From contig NZ_AP019551.1 of the NCBI RefSeq assembly GCF_009936215.1, forward strand, positions 124,001 to 188,000: a stretch of 64,000 nucleotides of DNA, in the 5' to 3' direction. A model generated the notes under the pieces. The model had not been told where the DNA came from, ran no database searches, and saw nothing but the letters and a program-made list of their open reading frames with translations. The position numbers were made by a program, and so were the translations under genes. This DNA is from Athalassotoga saccharophila. GTDB lineage: Bacteria > Thermotogota > Thermotogae > Mesoaciditogales > Mesoaciditogaceae. Position 1 is the first letter of the stretch; each line of letters begins with the position of its first letter. This document shows positions 15,580-27,638 of this stretch, in pieces.

Positions 15580-18500
15580 TTGGAATCTCTTTCTCAAAAC
15601 CTCTCCATAAAGGGAGATAGGATAAATTTTTACTCTTCCGGTACATTAGGCCTTCTCTCTGTAGTCATGAAAATCCAAAAAATCAATATGGGCGCTCTCG
15701 TCGTTTTGCCAAATCATAGAGAGGTAAGATCATTTCACTCGAACCTTTCAGAGGCAGGAATAGAGAGTTTGATACTTTCGGATTTAAATCTTTTGCCTCT
15801 CGAGAGTGCTGAGCCTATGAAAGACGATCTTGCGACGAGAGTGGAAGCACTTTACGGAATCATTTCTGGCAAGATAGTAATAGCAGATATCATGGCAGTT
15901 TTAAAGAAAACATCTCCGGCCGAATTCATAAAGAATGGTCTTAGGCTTTCGACGGGAGGCTCTATACCTTTTGATATCACAAAAATGCTTTTTGAATTGG
16001 GATACACGCGCACTCTTACTGTAAGAAGTGTCGGAGAATTCGCAATAAGGGGAAATATAATAGACATCTTCTCGCCCGTTGAAGGCCCCATAAGAATCGA
16101 TACCTTTGACAGAGATATAGAATCGATAAGGATATTCGATCCACAAACGCAAATAAGCGTGAAAAATATCGAATCGGTAACGATATATCCGGCAACGGAA
16201 TTTAGGCACGATGAAGAGAGTTTCGAGATCGCCAAAAAAAGACTTGAAGGATATCCCCAGTTGATTGAAAATTTTCAAAGTCTTTACGGCATGGTAGGCC
16301 TTTTCTGGAAGGACTCCCAATGTGCTCTTGATCTTGTCCCTCCAGATGAATATCTCGTCATCTATGAAGTGGAAGAATGTAAAAAATATTTTGAGGATTA
16401 CGAGAGGGAATTGAAGGATATATACGGCGATCTCAGACTTGTAAAGTCATTTGCATATTCGGATATAGAAAGAATCGATGGAAATAAAAAGATCATCTAC
16501 GTCTCTTTAAATCCTCTCAAAATACCGCTCGATAACGTTGTCGAGTTCAAGGCAGGAATGGCTCCTTACAGTGTCGAACATGTATCTTCTCAAAATGCTT
16601 ACGATTACATTCAGGAAATAGAAATCAATGAACCTGTTGTGCATGAAGACCACGGAATAGGAATATACCGCGGCACAGAGATCATTGAAGATACTGATGG
16701 AATGCATGAATACCTCAAAATAGAGTACAAAAATGGTGCCATTCTTTACACGCCAATAGAAAAATTCACAAAGATAAGCAAATACGTAGGATCTAACTTT
16801 GTACTCTCAGACATAAATGGAAAAGAATGGAAAAGTTTGAAAGAAAAGGCCCGAAAGGACATAGAGGATCAGGTAAGAGAATTGATAGAACTTTACGCAA
16901 TGCGAGAAGAATCGAAGGGATTTTCATTCATGCCCCAGACCGAACTCGAAGAGGCCTTTTCAAAGAGTTTTGGCTATATCGAAACTCCAGACCAGATGAA
17001 GGCCATTCAGGAAGTTTTCGAAGACATGGAATCGCCAAGGCCCATGGATAGGCTCGTTTGTGGCGATTCCGGCTTTGGAAAGACAGAGGTTGCAATGAGG
17101 GCCGCCTTTAGGGCCGTCGCCAACGGAAAACAGGTTGTTCTCCTTGCACCGACTATGATCTTGGCAAAGCAACACTTCGAGAATTTCAAGAAAAGGATGG
17201 AGCCTTTTGGAATAAAGGTCGATTTGATCTATTCACAGACGGCGGAATCGGAAAAAAAGAAAACGATAGAGTCAATCGCGAATGGAAAATCAGATATCGT
17301 AATAGGCACTCATGCACTCCTTTCAAAAAAGATATCTTTCAAAGACATAGGTCTTCTCATAATAGACGAGGAACAAAGATTTGGAGCAAGGCAGAAAGAA
17401 CATCTTAAATCCTTGAAATTGAACGTTGACGTGCTTACCCTTTCGGCAACACCTATCCCGCGCACGCTCTACATGGCACTTTCAGGCATAAAGGCCATCT
17501 CGGTCATAAGCACGCCACCCATCGGAAGGGTACCGCCACGCATTTACATAACGAGATGGAATGAGAAGATAGTCACAATGGCCATTTTAAAAGAGATAAA
17601 TCGTGGCGGACAGGTTTTCTACATTCACAACAGAATCGAAGATATGGAAAAAATAGTCGAAAAACTCAAAAAAATGCTTCCTTCCGTAACGATAGCGACT
17701 GTCCACGGAAAGATGACCAAGCGTGAATTCGAAGAGACCGTTAATGGCTTCTACGCTGGCAAGATAGACATGTTAGTTTCCACAAGTGTCGTTGAAAATG
17801 GTGTGGACGTTCCAAATGCAAACACTCTCATAGTGGATGATGTGGAAAGATACGGTATGGCACAACTTTACCAGATAAAAGGCAGGGTTGGAAGATCCTC
17901 AAAAAAATCTTACATATATTTCATGTACACAAAAGAACCGGGAGAGACGGTCATGAAAAGGCTAAAAGCGATAGAGGAGTTCAACGAATTTGGAAGTTCT
18001 CTAAACCTTGCTTTAAAAGATCTCGAAATAAGAGGGAGCGGAGAGGTGCTCGGGTTAAAACAACATGGTCATATAGACGCAATAGGACTTCAGATGTATA
18101 AAGAGATACTCGAAGAAACTATAAAGAAGATGAGAGGAGAAAAGGTCGAAAACAGAAATTGCGATCCGGACATATCGCTTCCATCTTCGATCTTGCCCCA
18201 GAACTACATCGAGGACACGATAGAGAGGATGAAGATATACAGAAGACTTGCTTCGGCAAAAAGCGTTGAGGAGGTAGATCAAATAGAAGATGAGGTTGTA
18301 GATAGGTTTGGAAAATTTCCAGATCATGTCCAAAATCTCTTTATTCATTCAAAAATCAAGGCAATCCTGTGCGATCTCAAAATAACAAAGGTGAACTCGA
18401 ATGGCGGAGATGTGGAAATAATCTTTGGTGATAAAGAGAGTTTGATGAATTTTTCTAAATTTGCCAAGACCTATTCTTTAAATCTTCAAAAAAATGGTAT

Positions 18501-18600
18501 GATATTAACCGGTGTCATAAAAAATGGAAAGATCGAAAAACTTTTGAATTTACTCATTGAATATAAAAAACACCTTGAACAGAAGGAAGGAGTTGCTTGA
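15580..18600 (+). CDS. mfd: Transcription-repair coupling factor Mfd
   Basis: Mfd removes RNA polymerase stalled at DNA damage and recruits UvrA. The 1006-residue protein has an N-terminal UvrB-like part, the RNA-polymerase-interacting segment starting 'VVHEDHGIGIYRGTE' (about 353), a RecG-like translocase, and a TRCF C-terminal domain. The Walker A reads 'GDSGFGKTEVA' (from 495) where most Mfd have GDVGFGKT; the Walker B box is 'IDEEQRF' (Asp596). It is about 150 residues shorter than the E. coli protein, mainly in the N-terminal part, as in other Thermotogota. The only reasonable start is TTG 15580 with a weak site. It follows the flagellar genes without a terminator. Confidence 0.93.
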   Translation: MESLSQNLSIKGDRINFYSSGTLGLLSVVMKIQKINMGALVVLPNHREVRSFHSNLSEAGIESLILSDLNLLPLESAEPMKDDLATRVEALYGIISGKIVIADIMAVLKKTSPAEFIKNGLRLSTGGSIPFDITKMLFELGYTRTLTVRSVGEFAIRGNIIDIFSPVEGPIRIDTFDRDIESIRIFDPQTQISVKNIESVTIYPATEFRHDEESFEIAKKRLEGYPQLIENFQSLYGMVGLFWKDSQCALDLVPPDEYLVIYEVEECKKYFEDYERELKDIYGDLRLVKSFAYSDIERIDGNKKIIYVSLNPLKIPLDNVVEFKAGMAPYSVEHVSSQNAYDYIQEIEINEPVVHEDHGIGIYRGTEIIEDTDGMHEYLKIEYKNGAILYTPIEKFTKISKYVGSNFVLSDINGKEWKSLKEKARKDIEDQVRELIELYAMREESKGFSFMPQTELEEAFSKSFGYIETPDQMKAIQEVFEDMESPRPMDRLVCGDSGFGKTEVAMRAAFRAVANGKQVVLLAPTMILAKQHFENFKKRMEPFGIKVDLIYSQTAESEKKKTIESIANGKSDIVIGTHALLSKKISFKDIGLLIIDEEQRFGARQKEHLKSLKLNVDVLTLSATPIPRTLYMALSGIKAISVISTPPIGRVPPRIYITRWNEKIVTMAILKEINRGGQVFYIHNRIEDMEKIVEKLKKMLPSVTIATVHGKMTKREFEETVNGFYAGKIDMLVSTSVVENGVDVPNANTLIVDDVERYGMAQLYQIKGRVGRSSKKSYIYFMYTKEPGETVMKRLKAIEEFNEFGSSLNLALKDLEIRGSGEVLGLKQHGHIDAIGLQMYKEILEETIKKMRGEKVENRNCDPDISLPSSILPQNYIEDTIERMKIYRRLASAKSVEEVDQIEDEVVDRFGKFPDHVQNLFIHSKIKAILCDLKITKVNSNGGDVEIIFGDKESLMNFSKFAKTYSLNLQKNGMILTGVIKNGKIEKLLNLLIEYKKHLEQKEGVA

Positions 18601-18604
18601 AAAG

Positions 18605-20617
18605 ATGGATTGGATGAGAAAACACACGGCCGTCGTTATCTGGGTAATAGTCGCGGCTTTTGGAGTTGGAGTTGTGTGGTGGAGCGTAGGGGCTTACATA
18701 GGAGGGCAGGGATCGGTCCAGAGTGCGAGTCAGGCCCCATCTCCTTCGCAGGCAATAGCGCTCGTGACAAAGAATGGAACGCCCCTTTCATACCAGTACT
18801 GGATAATGCCAACGGATTTCAACAATTACATGCAAAATGTAAACAACAATTACAAGAACACCTACGGGCAGGATCCAGATCCTCTCTTTGTCGAGCCACA
18901 ACTCGAGTTAAATGCCATAAATACCCTTGTGGATCAGAAAATCATCGATTATTTCGCCAAGCAAAGCAATATAAGTGTTTCGAAATCAGATGTGGATAAT
19001 CAGGTTAACTCAATAGTAAATCAATACAAAAATAATCCACAGGTTTTGAATTACATAAATCAACAATATGGATCTCTTCAAAATTTTGAAAATTACATAA
19101 GACCGCAGGTAGAGGAAAATCTAATAACTCAAAGGGTCATGTCCTTGGTTGTGAACGTAACGCAAAATGATGTTAAAAATTATTACGAAACGAACAAAGC
19201 GACAATAGAAAACACCTACGATCAGGTCAAAATTGCCCATATATCTCTTTCCTCTCAGGCTACGGCACAAAAGGTTGCGAGTCTTATAAAATCTGGATCC
19301 TTAACGTTTACAGAGGCCGCCAAAAAATACTCCCTCGATACCACAACATCGGCAAGCGGTGGAGAGGTTGGATGGCTTACAAGGCAACAGGTACAATCTG
19401 CACTCGGTAGCGGTATTTTCAGTGCCACCCCGGGATCGGTCATCGGCCCTATTCAGACTAATTACAGTTGGGAGATCGTAAAGGTCGAGGCCAAAAAACT
19501 GTACGACAATTTCGATTCTATCGTTCAGGCGACGAGTATCTACAACACACTTGTAAATGACGTCAAACAACAAAAATTCAACGAATGGCTTGCAAATTAC
19601 AAAAATCAGAACAAATTTTCATACCAACTTGAAGGACAGGTACTTCCTTACTTTAAAGAATATTACTCTATACCCGCAACAGATACCTCAAGGCTCGAAC
19701 AATTCATTCAAAATATGAAATCGTACATATATCCTTCAAATCAGGCAACGGTCAATACTTCTGTTGATCCAAGACTTCTCGCACTCTTTGTAACAGCACT
19801 TGAACAGTACAAATCGGATCTGAGTACGCAATATGCTCCTGTCTTAAGTTATCATGCCAACAAGGGAAGTTTCCCTGCAACGTACGTTGGGGTTCCCGTT
19901 GATGTCCTTCAAAAGCAACTTAACGAAGTCCAGAACAGCCTTAACACTGCCACAGGTACAAAGTTCACAAAGTTATTCAACGAACAGACAGATCTTCAGA
20001 CGGCAATAAATTTCAACAAAGCCGTTCAAGCACTCAACAAAGAAGGATACACCACAGATGATCAGATAAGTGCCCAGTACGACAAATACACAAACCTTAT
20101 TTCTCAAATAAACGATCAACTTAAACAGGTACTTACCGCAATATATCAACTTGTTCCGTATTCGACAGTGGCAGTCTCAAAACTCTACAGCCTCGATCCT
20201 TCGAACCAACAGGTTGCCTTAAGTTATTTCCAGAACCAATATAACCTTCTAAAGCCCATAATTTCCAACCCGCAGACCTACCAGATGTACGCGTCCCAGA
20301 TAAATCCGATGTTCTCCTACGTTGTATCTGGACTTCAAAGTCTGTCTTACACGGCACAATCGACATCCATAAAGCAGGGAGCCTTGGTTACTCTTATAAG
20401 CATTGCGCAGGATCTCAACAGTCCACAACAAGAATTGACATATCTAAAACAGTTAAAGGCAGTCAATCCTAATTATCAGGGAATCGATCAGGTCATCGCC
20501 CAAGTTGAAAGCATGATAACGCCAAAATCAACTTCGACGAAATCTGCCACAGTTTCTTCGGCTTCTCCTGTTGCGACGAATTTAATTCCTTCTCCTCAGG
20601 CAACCCAGTTTAAATAG
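18605..20617 (+). CDS. Membrane-anchored parvulin-type peptidyl-prolyl isomerase/chaperone with long extension
   Basis: The 671-codon frame (from ATG 18605) has one membrane helix (about residues 8-30), so the bulk lies outside the cytoplasmic membrane. A SurA_N-like helical region (about 50-190) precedes a parvulin domain (about 195-300; 'VKIAHISLS', 'SASGGEVGWLTRQQVQ', 'PGSVIGPIQTNYSWEIVKVE'). Members act as SurA/PrsA-type foldases for exported proteins. The remaining ~350 residues are Gln/Asn/Tyr/Ser-rich and helical, with no domain I recognise. A frame start at 18557 inside mfd exists, but the mfd stop at 18600 and GGAG before 18605 favour the later ATG. Confidence 0.82.
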   Translation: MDWMRKHTAVVIWVIVAAFGVGVVWWSVGAYIGGQGSVQSASQAPSPSQAIALVTKNGTPLSYQYWIMPTDFNNYMQNVNNNYKNTYGQDPDPLFVEPQLELNAINTLVDQKIIDYFAKQSNISVSKSDVDNQVNSIVNQYKNNPQVLNYINQQYGSLQNFENYIRPQVEENLITQRVMSLVVNVTQNDVKNYYETNKATIENTYDQVKIAHISLSSQATAQKVASLIKSGSLTFTEAAKKYSLDTTTSASGGEVGWLTRQQVQSALGSGIFSATPGSVIGPIQTNYSWEIVKVEAKKLYDNFDSIVQATSIYNTLVNDVKQQKFNEWLANYKNQNKFSYQLEGQVLPYFKEYYSIPATDTSRLEQFIQNMKSYIYPSNQATVNTSVDPRLLALFVTALEQYKSDLSTQYAPVLSYHANKGSFPATYVGVPVDVLQKQLNEVQNSLNTATGTKFTKLFNEQTDLQTAINFNKAVQALNKEGYTTDDQISAQYDKYTNLISQINDQLKQVLTAIYQLVPYSTVAVSKLYSLDPSNQQVALSYFQNQYNLLKPIISNPQTYQMYASQINPMFSYVVSGLQSLSYTAQSTSIKQGALVTLISIAQDLNSPQQELTYLKQLKAVNPNYQGIDQVIAQVESMITPKSTSTKSATVSSASPVATNLIPSPQATQFK

Positions 20618-20626
20618 ACAAATACG

Positions 20627-22987
<2,361 letters not shown>

Positions 22988-23083
22988 GATAACCTCCCGT
23001 CAATTACATCTCCGCACTATTTTATCACTAAACCTTTTTCGGTTAAAATATATTTGATGGCAAAGATAAAGAGATGTGATCGC

Positions 23084-23926
23084 ATGATAACAACAATTCA
23101 AATGGAACTTTCAAAAATTTCAAAGATAAAGATAGGCCCTTCCGCCACCATTTACATGGCCGAAAATGCTTTTGAATACGCGAAAAATCCGGTCTTTGTA
23201 ACAGACAAGATCGTGCTTGGAAATTGTTCAAAAGTTCTAATAGGGGACAACGTCAAAGATGTGATAATAAACGTGGATCAAAATCCGGTAATAGAACATT
23301 ACGGTGAGATTTTACACGTTAGCAGTGGCCTTAAGGTGGACTATCTTATGGAATACCTTTTGAAGCATGAAATTGGAGGGCCACAATACCTTGCAGGAAT
23401 TCCAGCAACGATTGGGGGGCTTATCTGGATGAACGGAGGAGCCTTTGGCCATCATATATGGGAGGACATTCTTTACATAAGGGCCATAGATCTCAACGGT
23501 AGAATAATCTTTTTGAATCGAGAAAATGTCAAATTTTCTTACAGATACAGCGATCTTAAATCTTTCGGGGTGAAATTCATAGTCGATGCTTTTTTAAGGA
23601 TCCACAAAATGTCTTATTCTGAAATTTCGAAAGAGATCTCAGAAAAGATAGAGTACAGAAAAGTCCATCACCCAGTTGATTATCCATCACTTGGAAGTAC
23701 CTTCAAAAATTCCCCAGATATGCTTGCGTGGAAGGTAATACAAGAAATTGGTCTCGTGAACTACAGAATAGGGGATGCGAAATTTTCTGAAAAACATCCG
23801 AATTTCATAGTTAATCTTGGGGATGCAACTTTCACAGATGTAAAAACTCTTGTCGAGTGTGCGATGGAAAGATCACTTAAAAAATTGAATCTAAAAATAT
23901 CTCCAGAAATAATTTTTATCGAGTGA
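23084..23926 (+). CDS. murB: UDP-N-acetylenolpyruvoylglucosamine reductase
   Basis: MurB reduces the enolpyruvyl group to make UDP-N-acetylmuramate for peptidoglycan. FAD-binding features are 'LAGIPATIGGLIWMNGGAFG' and 'YRYSDL'. The catalytic serine region is 'PSLGSTFKNS', and 'SEKHPNFIVNLG' near the end carries the conserved region of the C-terminal domain. There is no extended Tyr loop, as in type II MurB. The start is uncertain: ATGs at 23057 and 23084 and TTG at 23054 are in frame. A TAAAAT -10 at 23044 puts the transcript start close to 23057, so I prefer 23084. Confidence 0.9.
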   Translation: MITTIQMELSKISKIKIGPSATIYMAENAFEYAKNPVFVTDKIVLGNCSKVLIGDNVKDVIINVDQNPVIEHYGEILHVSSGLKVDYLMEYLLKHEIGGPQYLAGIPATIGGLIWMNGGAFGHHIWEDILYIRAIDLNGRIIFLNRENVKFSYRYSDLKSFGVKFIVDAFLRIHKMSYSEISKEISEKIEYRKVHHPVDYPSLGSTFKNSPDMLAWKVIQEIGLVNYRIGDAKFSEKHPNFIVNLGDATFTDVKTLVECAMERSLKKLNLKISPEIIFIE

Positions 23927-23929
23927 CAT

Positions 23930-23958
23930 ATTCTCACCACTTATAGAAATGGGAGAAT
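23930..23958 (+). terminator. Weak hairpin after murB
   Basis: ATTCTC-A-CCA pairs with TGG-G-GAGAAT around an AT-rich loop just past the murB stop. There is no clear T-run, so termination is doubtful. The rest of 23959-24097 is AT-rich and I see no gene in it. Confidence 0.3.
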
Positions 23959-24097
23959 TATTGCTTAGATGGGCATTAAATTCCTTAAAAATCCTTTAAA
24001 TTATCTAAAATTGGCGGATTAATTCTCGAATAGGTGATTAAAGAATATAATCTTGTCTTTGGTTAGATTTTCTTCAATTTTCTATATGTTTTGTTGC

Positions 24098-24130
24098 TTG
24101 AAGATAAATTAGTTTATTGCTACAATAAAT
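24098..24130 (+). promoter_or_regulatory. Promoter of the uronate/xylan operon with operator palindrome
   Basis: -35 TTGAAG (24098-24103), a 17-base spacer and -10 TACAAT (24121-24126). The -10 lies inside a perfect inverted repeat TTTATTG-CTA-CAATAAA (24113-24129). The same repeat, with one central base changed, overlaps the -10 of the promoter at 37534-37561 in the same island. A repressor bound here would block polymerase. The ROK protein encoded at 45340 is the natural candidate. Confidence 0.7.
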
Positions 24131-24156
24131 TATGTACCATTTTCATTTACGGAATC

Positions 24157-24792
24157 ATGAATAAGGGGATGAAAATTATCGAAATTAAAAATAAGATCAA
24201 GGGAAAGATAATAGCAGTAATAAGGGCAAACACCCCCGAGATGGCCGAAGAAATGGCCGAAACGGTTTTAAAAAACGGAATAGAGATCGTCGAAATAACC
24301 TTTACAGTTAACGGAGCAGTCGAAGTCATTAAAAATTTGAGAAAAAATTTTCCTGATTTTGTGATCGGTGCCGGTACTGTTACACGGTTAGATGAGGCCA
24401 GATCCGCTCTGAAGGCAGGAGCGCAGTTCATCGTCTCGCCCTGCGTTATCGAAGAAGTCGGAGAATTTTGCAAGACAGAAAATATCTTTTGCTCTTTGGG
24501 TGCACAGACGCCGACAGAAGTTTACAAAGCATACCTTCATGGCGGAGATATCGTCAAATTATTCCCGGGAGAACTTTTTAATCCATCGATTATAAAAATA
24601 CTTCACGGCCCATTTCCTTACATAGATTTTATGCCCACAGGCGGGATAAACAAGGAAAACGCAAAAACATGGCTTGACAGCGGCGCATTCGCACTTGGTG
24701 TCGGAGGATACCTCACAGGCGGCATTGGCATGGGGAATCTTGACTTGCTTGGTGTGAGAGTCAGAGAACTTTTAGAAAGCGTCAAAGGTTGA
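24157..24792 (+). CDS. eda: 2-keto-3-deoxy-6-phosphogluconate (KDPG/KHG) aldolase
   Basis: This cytosolic aldolase splits KDPG to pyruvate and glyceraldehyde 3-phosphate, the last step of hexuronate breakdown. Conserved parts include 'IVEITFTV' (catalytic Glu), 'GAGTVTRLDEAR', 'FIVSPC' and 'VKLFPGELFNP' with the Schiff-base Lys; 'MPTGGIN' binds phosphate. At about 210 residues it is full length. ATG 24157 or ATG 24169 may be the start; the AAGGGG is too close to the second. The transcript start predicted from the promoter is near 24133. Confidence 0.93.
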   Translation: MNKGMKIIEIKNKIKGKIIAVIRANTPEMAEEMAETVLKNGIEIVEITFTVNGAVEVIKNLRKNFPDFVIGAGTVTRLDEARSALKAGAQFIVSPCVIEEVGEFCKTENIFCSLGAQTPTEVYKAYLHGGDIVKLFPGELFNPSIIKILHGPFPYIDFMPTGGINKENAKTWLDSGAFALGVGGYLTGGIGMGNLDLLGVRVRELLESVKG

Positions 24793-24796
24793 GTAT

Positions 24797-25732
24797 ATGG
24801 CAGACGTTGTAACTTTTGGAGAGCCGATGGTGCTTTTGGCAGGAGACAGAGACAAAATCTACGATTCAAATCATTTCACAAAATACATCGCAGGGTCCGA
24901 ACTTAACGTTTCCGTAGGACTTGCAAGGCTCGGACATGACGTGATTTACGCTACCAAACTCGGTGAAGATCCATTTGGAAGATACATATACGATTTTATC
25001 AAAAAAGAGGGTATAAATCCCTCTTACATCAAATTTGATTCTTCCAATCTTACTGGCCTTATGTTCAAAAGCAAAAAAGAAAATGGTGATCCCGAGATCT
25101 TTTATTTCAGAAAGCACTCGGCAGCCTCATTCATGGATCAAAAAGATCTTGAGTTTGTAAAGTTATTGAATCCAAAATTCATTCACCTTACAGGTATAAC
25201 CCTTGGGCTATCAACGAACACACGAAATGCTTTTAATTTTCTTTTGAAGATTGCAAAGGGGAAAAATGTACCCGTCATCTTCGATCCAAATTTGCGTCCT
25301 CAACTTTGGAAAGACAAAGATGAAATGGCAAAGATTATAAATGATGCAGCCTTCTCAAGCGATATTTTTTTGCCCGGCTTAAAAGAGGCCGAGATTCTGA
25401 CAGGACTTTTAGATCCAAAAATGATAGGTCATTTCTACATTGAAAAGGGAGTAAAAATCGTTATTATCAAAATGGGAGAGAAAGGCGCATTTGTAATTTC
25501 AAAAGATGAATCTTACGACGTTCCCGCTTTTCACGTTAAGGTCGTTGACACGGTCGGAGCCGGAGATGGATTTGATGTCGGAATAATAAGTGGCCTTTTG
25601 GATGGCATCTCACTTAGAGAAGCAATTGTGAGGGCTAATGCAATAGGTGCGATGCAGGTTATGACGCCCGGAGACAACGACGGATTACCTAATCGTGCAA
25701 AGCTTGAAGAATTTCTGAGAGGTGCAAGATGA
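24797..25732 (+). CDS. kdgK: 2-keto-3-deoxygluconate kinase (PfkB family)
   Basis: KdgK phosphorylates KDG to KDPG, feeding the aldolase encoded just before it. The 311-residue ribokinase-fold protein has 'AGSELNVSVGLARLG' near the start and 'DTVGAGDGFDVGIISG' near 252-267 with the catalytic Asp. 'FDPNLRPQLW' in the middle is typical of KDG kinases. Four bases separate it from eda and its TGA overlaps the ATG of uxuA. Confidence 0.93.
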   Translation: MADVVTFGEPMVLLAGDRDKIYDSNHFTKYIAGSELNVSVGLARLGHDVIYATKLGEDPFGRYIYDFIKKEGINPSYIKFDSSNLTGLMFKSKKENGDPEIFYFRKHSAASFMDQKDLEFVKLLNPKFIHLTGITLGLSTNTRNAFNFLLKIAKGKNVPVIFDPNLRPQLWKDKDEMAKIINDAAFSSDIFLPGLKEAEILTGLLDPKMIGHFYIEKGVKIVIIKMGEKGAFVISKDESYDVPAFHVKVVDTVGAGDGFDVGIISGLLDGISLREAIVRANAIGAMQVMTPGDNDGLPNRAKLEEFLRGAR

Positions 25733-26799
25733 AAATTGTATTTAGATGGTTTGGATCCGACGATAGAATAACACTTGACCAGATAAAACAAATTCCCGGA
25801 ATATACGGTGTGGTAAGTGCTATCTACGATGTGCCGGTAGGAGAAGTGTGGCCTTTTGATAAGATAAAGAGATTAAAGAAACAGATAGAAAATTCTGGGC
25901 TGAAATTTGAAGTAGTTGAGAGCGTTAACGTTCATGAAGACATAAAACTTGGCCTTCCTTCAAGGGACAGATACATCCAAAATTACAAAACCACGATAGA
26001 AAATTTGAGTAAAATCGGAATAAAGGTCGTATGTTACAACTTCATGCCTGTCTTTGATTGGACAAGAACAGATCTGAATTTCAAACTTGAGGATGGCTCA
26101 AATGTACTCTTTTACGATGACGATAAAATAAAAAATTTAGACCCCGCCAGACTCGTTGAAGAGATGGAAAAGCATAGCGGTGGATTCTCTTTGCCCGGAT
26201 GGGAACCATACAGACTAAAGGATTTGAAAAAACTGTTTGATCTGTACAAAGATATGACCGAAGAAAGACTTTTTAAAAATCTCAAATATTTCCTTGAACA
26301 GATAATTCCTACGTGCGAAAAATGTGATGTAAATATGGCAATTCATCCGGACGATCCACCGTGGTCAGTTTTTGGTCTTCCAAGGATAGTAAAAAATTAC
26401 GATGACCTTAAAAGAATAACGGATGCCGTCAAAAGCAAGTACAACGGCATTACATTGTGTACAGGCTCGCTTGGTACAAATCCCAAAAATGATCTTGTCA
26501 GGATGATAAAAGATTTCAAAGAAAGAATCCATTTCGTACATGCAAGAAATGTGAAAATCCTGTCCGAAAAGAAATTTCACGAAACTGCGCATCTTTCTTC
26601 GTCTGGATCGATAGACCTTTTTAAAATAATGAAATCTTTGCATGAAATAAATTTCGATGGATATATCCGTCCGGATCACGGAAGAATGATATGGAACGAA
26701 ACTGGAAGGCCAGGTTATGGACTTTACGACAGAGCACTTGGTATAGCGTATATCAACGGATTGAATGAGGCGATAGAAAAAGGATGTGATACGAATTGA
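25729..26799 (+). CDS. uxuA: Mannonate dehydratase
   Basis: UxuA dehydrates D-mannonate to KDG in the glucuronate pathway. The opening 'FRWFGSDDRITLDQIKQIPG' and 'VGEVWPFDKI' are diagnostic. 'IHPDDPPWSVFGLPRI', 'FVHARNVK' and 'YIRPDHGRMIW' contain the metal ligands and catalytic residues. The 356-residue length is normal. ATGA overlap with kdgK and TTGA overlap with the following reductase show one translation unit. The substrate chain in this island starts from glucuronic acid released by the GH67 enzyme. Confidence 0.96.
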   Translation: MKIVFRWFGSDDRITLDQIKQIPGIYGVVSAIYDVPVGEVWPFDKIKRLKKQIENSGLKFEVVESVNVHEDIKLGLPSRDRYIQNYKTTIENLSKIGIKVVCYNFMPVFDWTRTDLNFKLEDGSNVLFYDDDKIKNLDPARLVEEMEKHSGGFSLPGWEPYRLKDLKKLFDLYKDMTEERLFKNLKYFLEQIIPTCEKCDVNMAIHPDDPPWSVFGLPRIVKNYDDLKRITDAVKSKYNGITLCTGSLGTNPKNDLVRMIKDFKERIHFVHARNVKILSEKKFHETAHLSSSGSIDLFKIMKSLHEINFDGYIRPDHGRMIWNETGRPGYGLYDRALGIAYINGLNEAIEKGCDTN

Positions 26800-27626
26800 A
26801 GACAAACTTAAAAGATAAGATTGCAGTAATAACAGGTGGAGGAGGAGTCATAGGATCGGTCTTTTCGAAGGCTCTTGCGGTCGAAGGAGTAAAGGTTGCT
26901 ATCCTGAACAGAACACTTGAAAAAGCACAAAAAGTAGCGGATGAAATAAACAAAGATGGCGGGACGGCCATCGCGATAAAGTGCGATGTGTTGAATGAGA
27001 GAGAAGTCATAGATGCGAAAGATAAAGTTTTGGAAATTTACAAAGGATGCGATATTCTGATCAATTGCGCAGGTGGAAATAACCCAAAGGCTATAACGTC
27101 GAAAGAATTTTTTGAAATTTCGGATATCGGTAAAACAACCTTTTTTGATTTTGACATGAAGGATTTTGAATCTGTCTTAAATCTCAATTTCATGGGCACT
27201 GTTATACCTATAAAAATCTTCACAAAAGAGATGGCAAATAGAAAAGGCGCAACGATTGTCAATATTTCCTCGATGAGCGCTTACGTTCCTATGACGAAAG
27301 TGCCGGCATACAGCGCGGCAAAGGCAGCGATAAATAACTTTACCCAATGGCTCGCCGTCTATTTGGCCAATGTCGGAATAAGGGTAAATGCCATGGCTCC
27401 AGGATTTCTCTTAACCGAACAGAATAGAGATCTGCTCACAAATAAAGACGGAACACCTACTGAAAGATTGAAGAAGGTTATTGCAAATACTCCCATGCGA
27501 CGACTTGGAGACCCACAAGAACTCGTCGGAACGTTGATATGGCTTTGTGATGAAAATTTGTCAGGTTTCGTTACGGGTATAACTGTGCCTGTAGATGGAG
27601 GTTTTATGGCTTATTCAGGAGTTTGA
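26796..27626 (+). CDS. SDR-family fructuronate reductase (mannonate oxidoreductase, YjmF-like)
   Basis: The 276-residue short-chain dehydrogenase has the nucleotide-binding 'TGGGGVIGSVFSKALA', 'NCAGGN', and the catalytic Ser-Tyr-Lys in 'NISSMSAYVPM' and 'PAYSAAKAA'. Between uxuA and the xylanase it most likely reduces fructuronate to mannonate, as the unrelated UxuB does in T. maritima and as the SDR YjmF does in Bacillus. The pathway order supports this, but SDR specificity cannot be read from motifs. It starts with TTG overlapping uxuA. Confidence 0.82.
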   Translation: MKTNLKDKIAVITGGGGVIGSVFSKALAVEGVKVAILNRTLEKAQKVADEINKDGGTAIAIKCDVLNEREVIDAKDKVLEIYKGCDILINCAGGNNPKAITSKEFFEISDIGKTTFFDFDMKDFESVLNLNFMGTVIPIKIFTKEMANRKGATIVNISSMSAYVPMTKVPAYSAAKAAINNFTQWLAVYLANVGIRVNAMAPGFLLTEQNRDLLTNKDGTPTERLKKVIANTPMRRLGDPQELVGTLIWLCDENLSGFVTGITVPVDGGFMAYSGV

Positions 27627-27638
27627 GGAGGTGGTAAT

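Noticed and set aside
23927-24097. Small gene or RNA in the AT-rich gap after murB
   Set aside because: TATAAT at 24046-24051 has no matching -35 and no structured transcript or conserved-looking frame follows.
25729-25732. ATGA/GTGA/TTGA overlaps at many gene junctions as programmed frameshifts
   Set aside because: Each downstream gene has its own ribosome site or a family-typical N-terminus; these are ordinary coupled starts.
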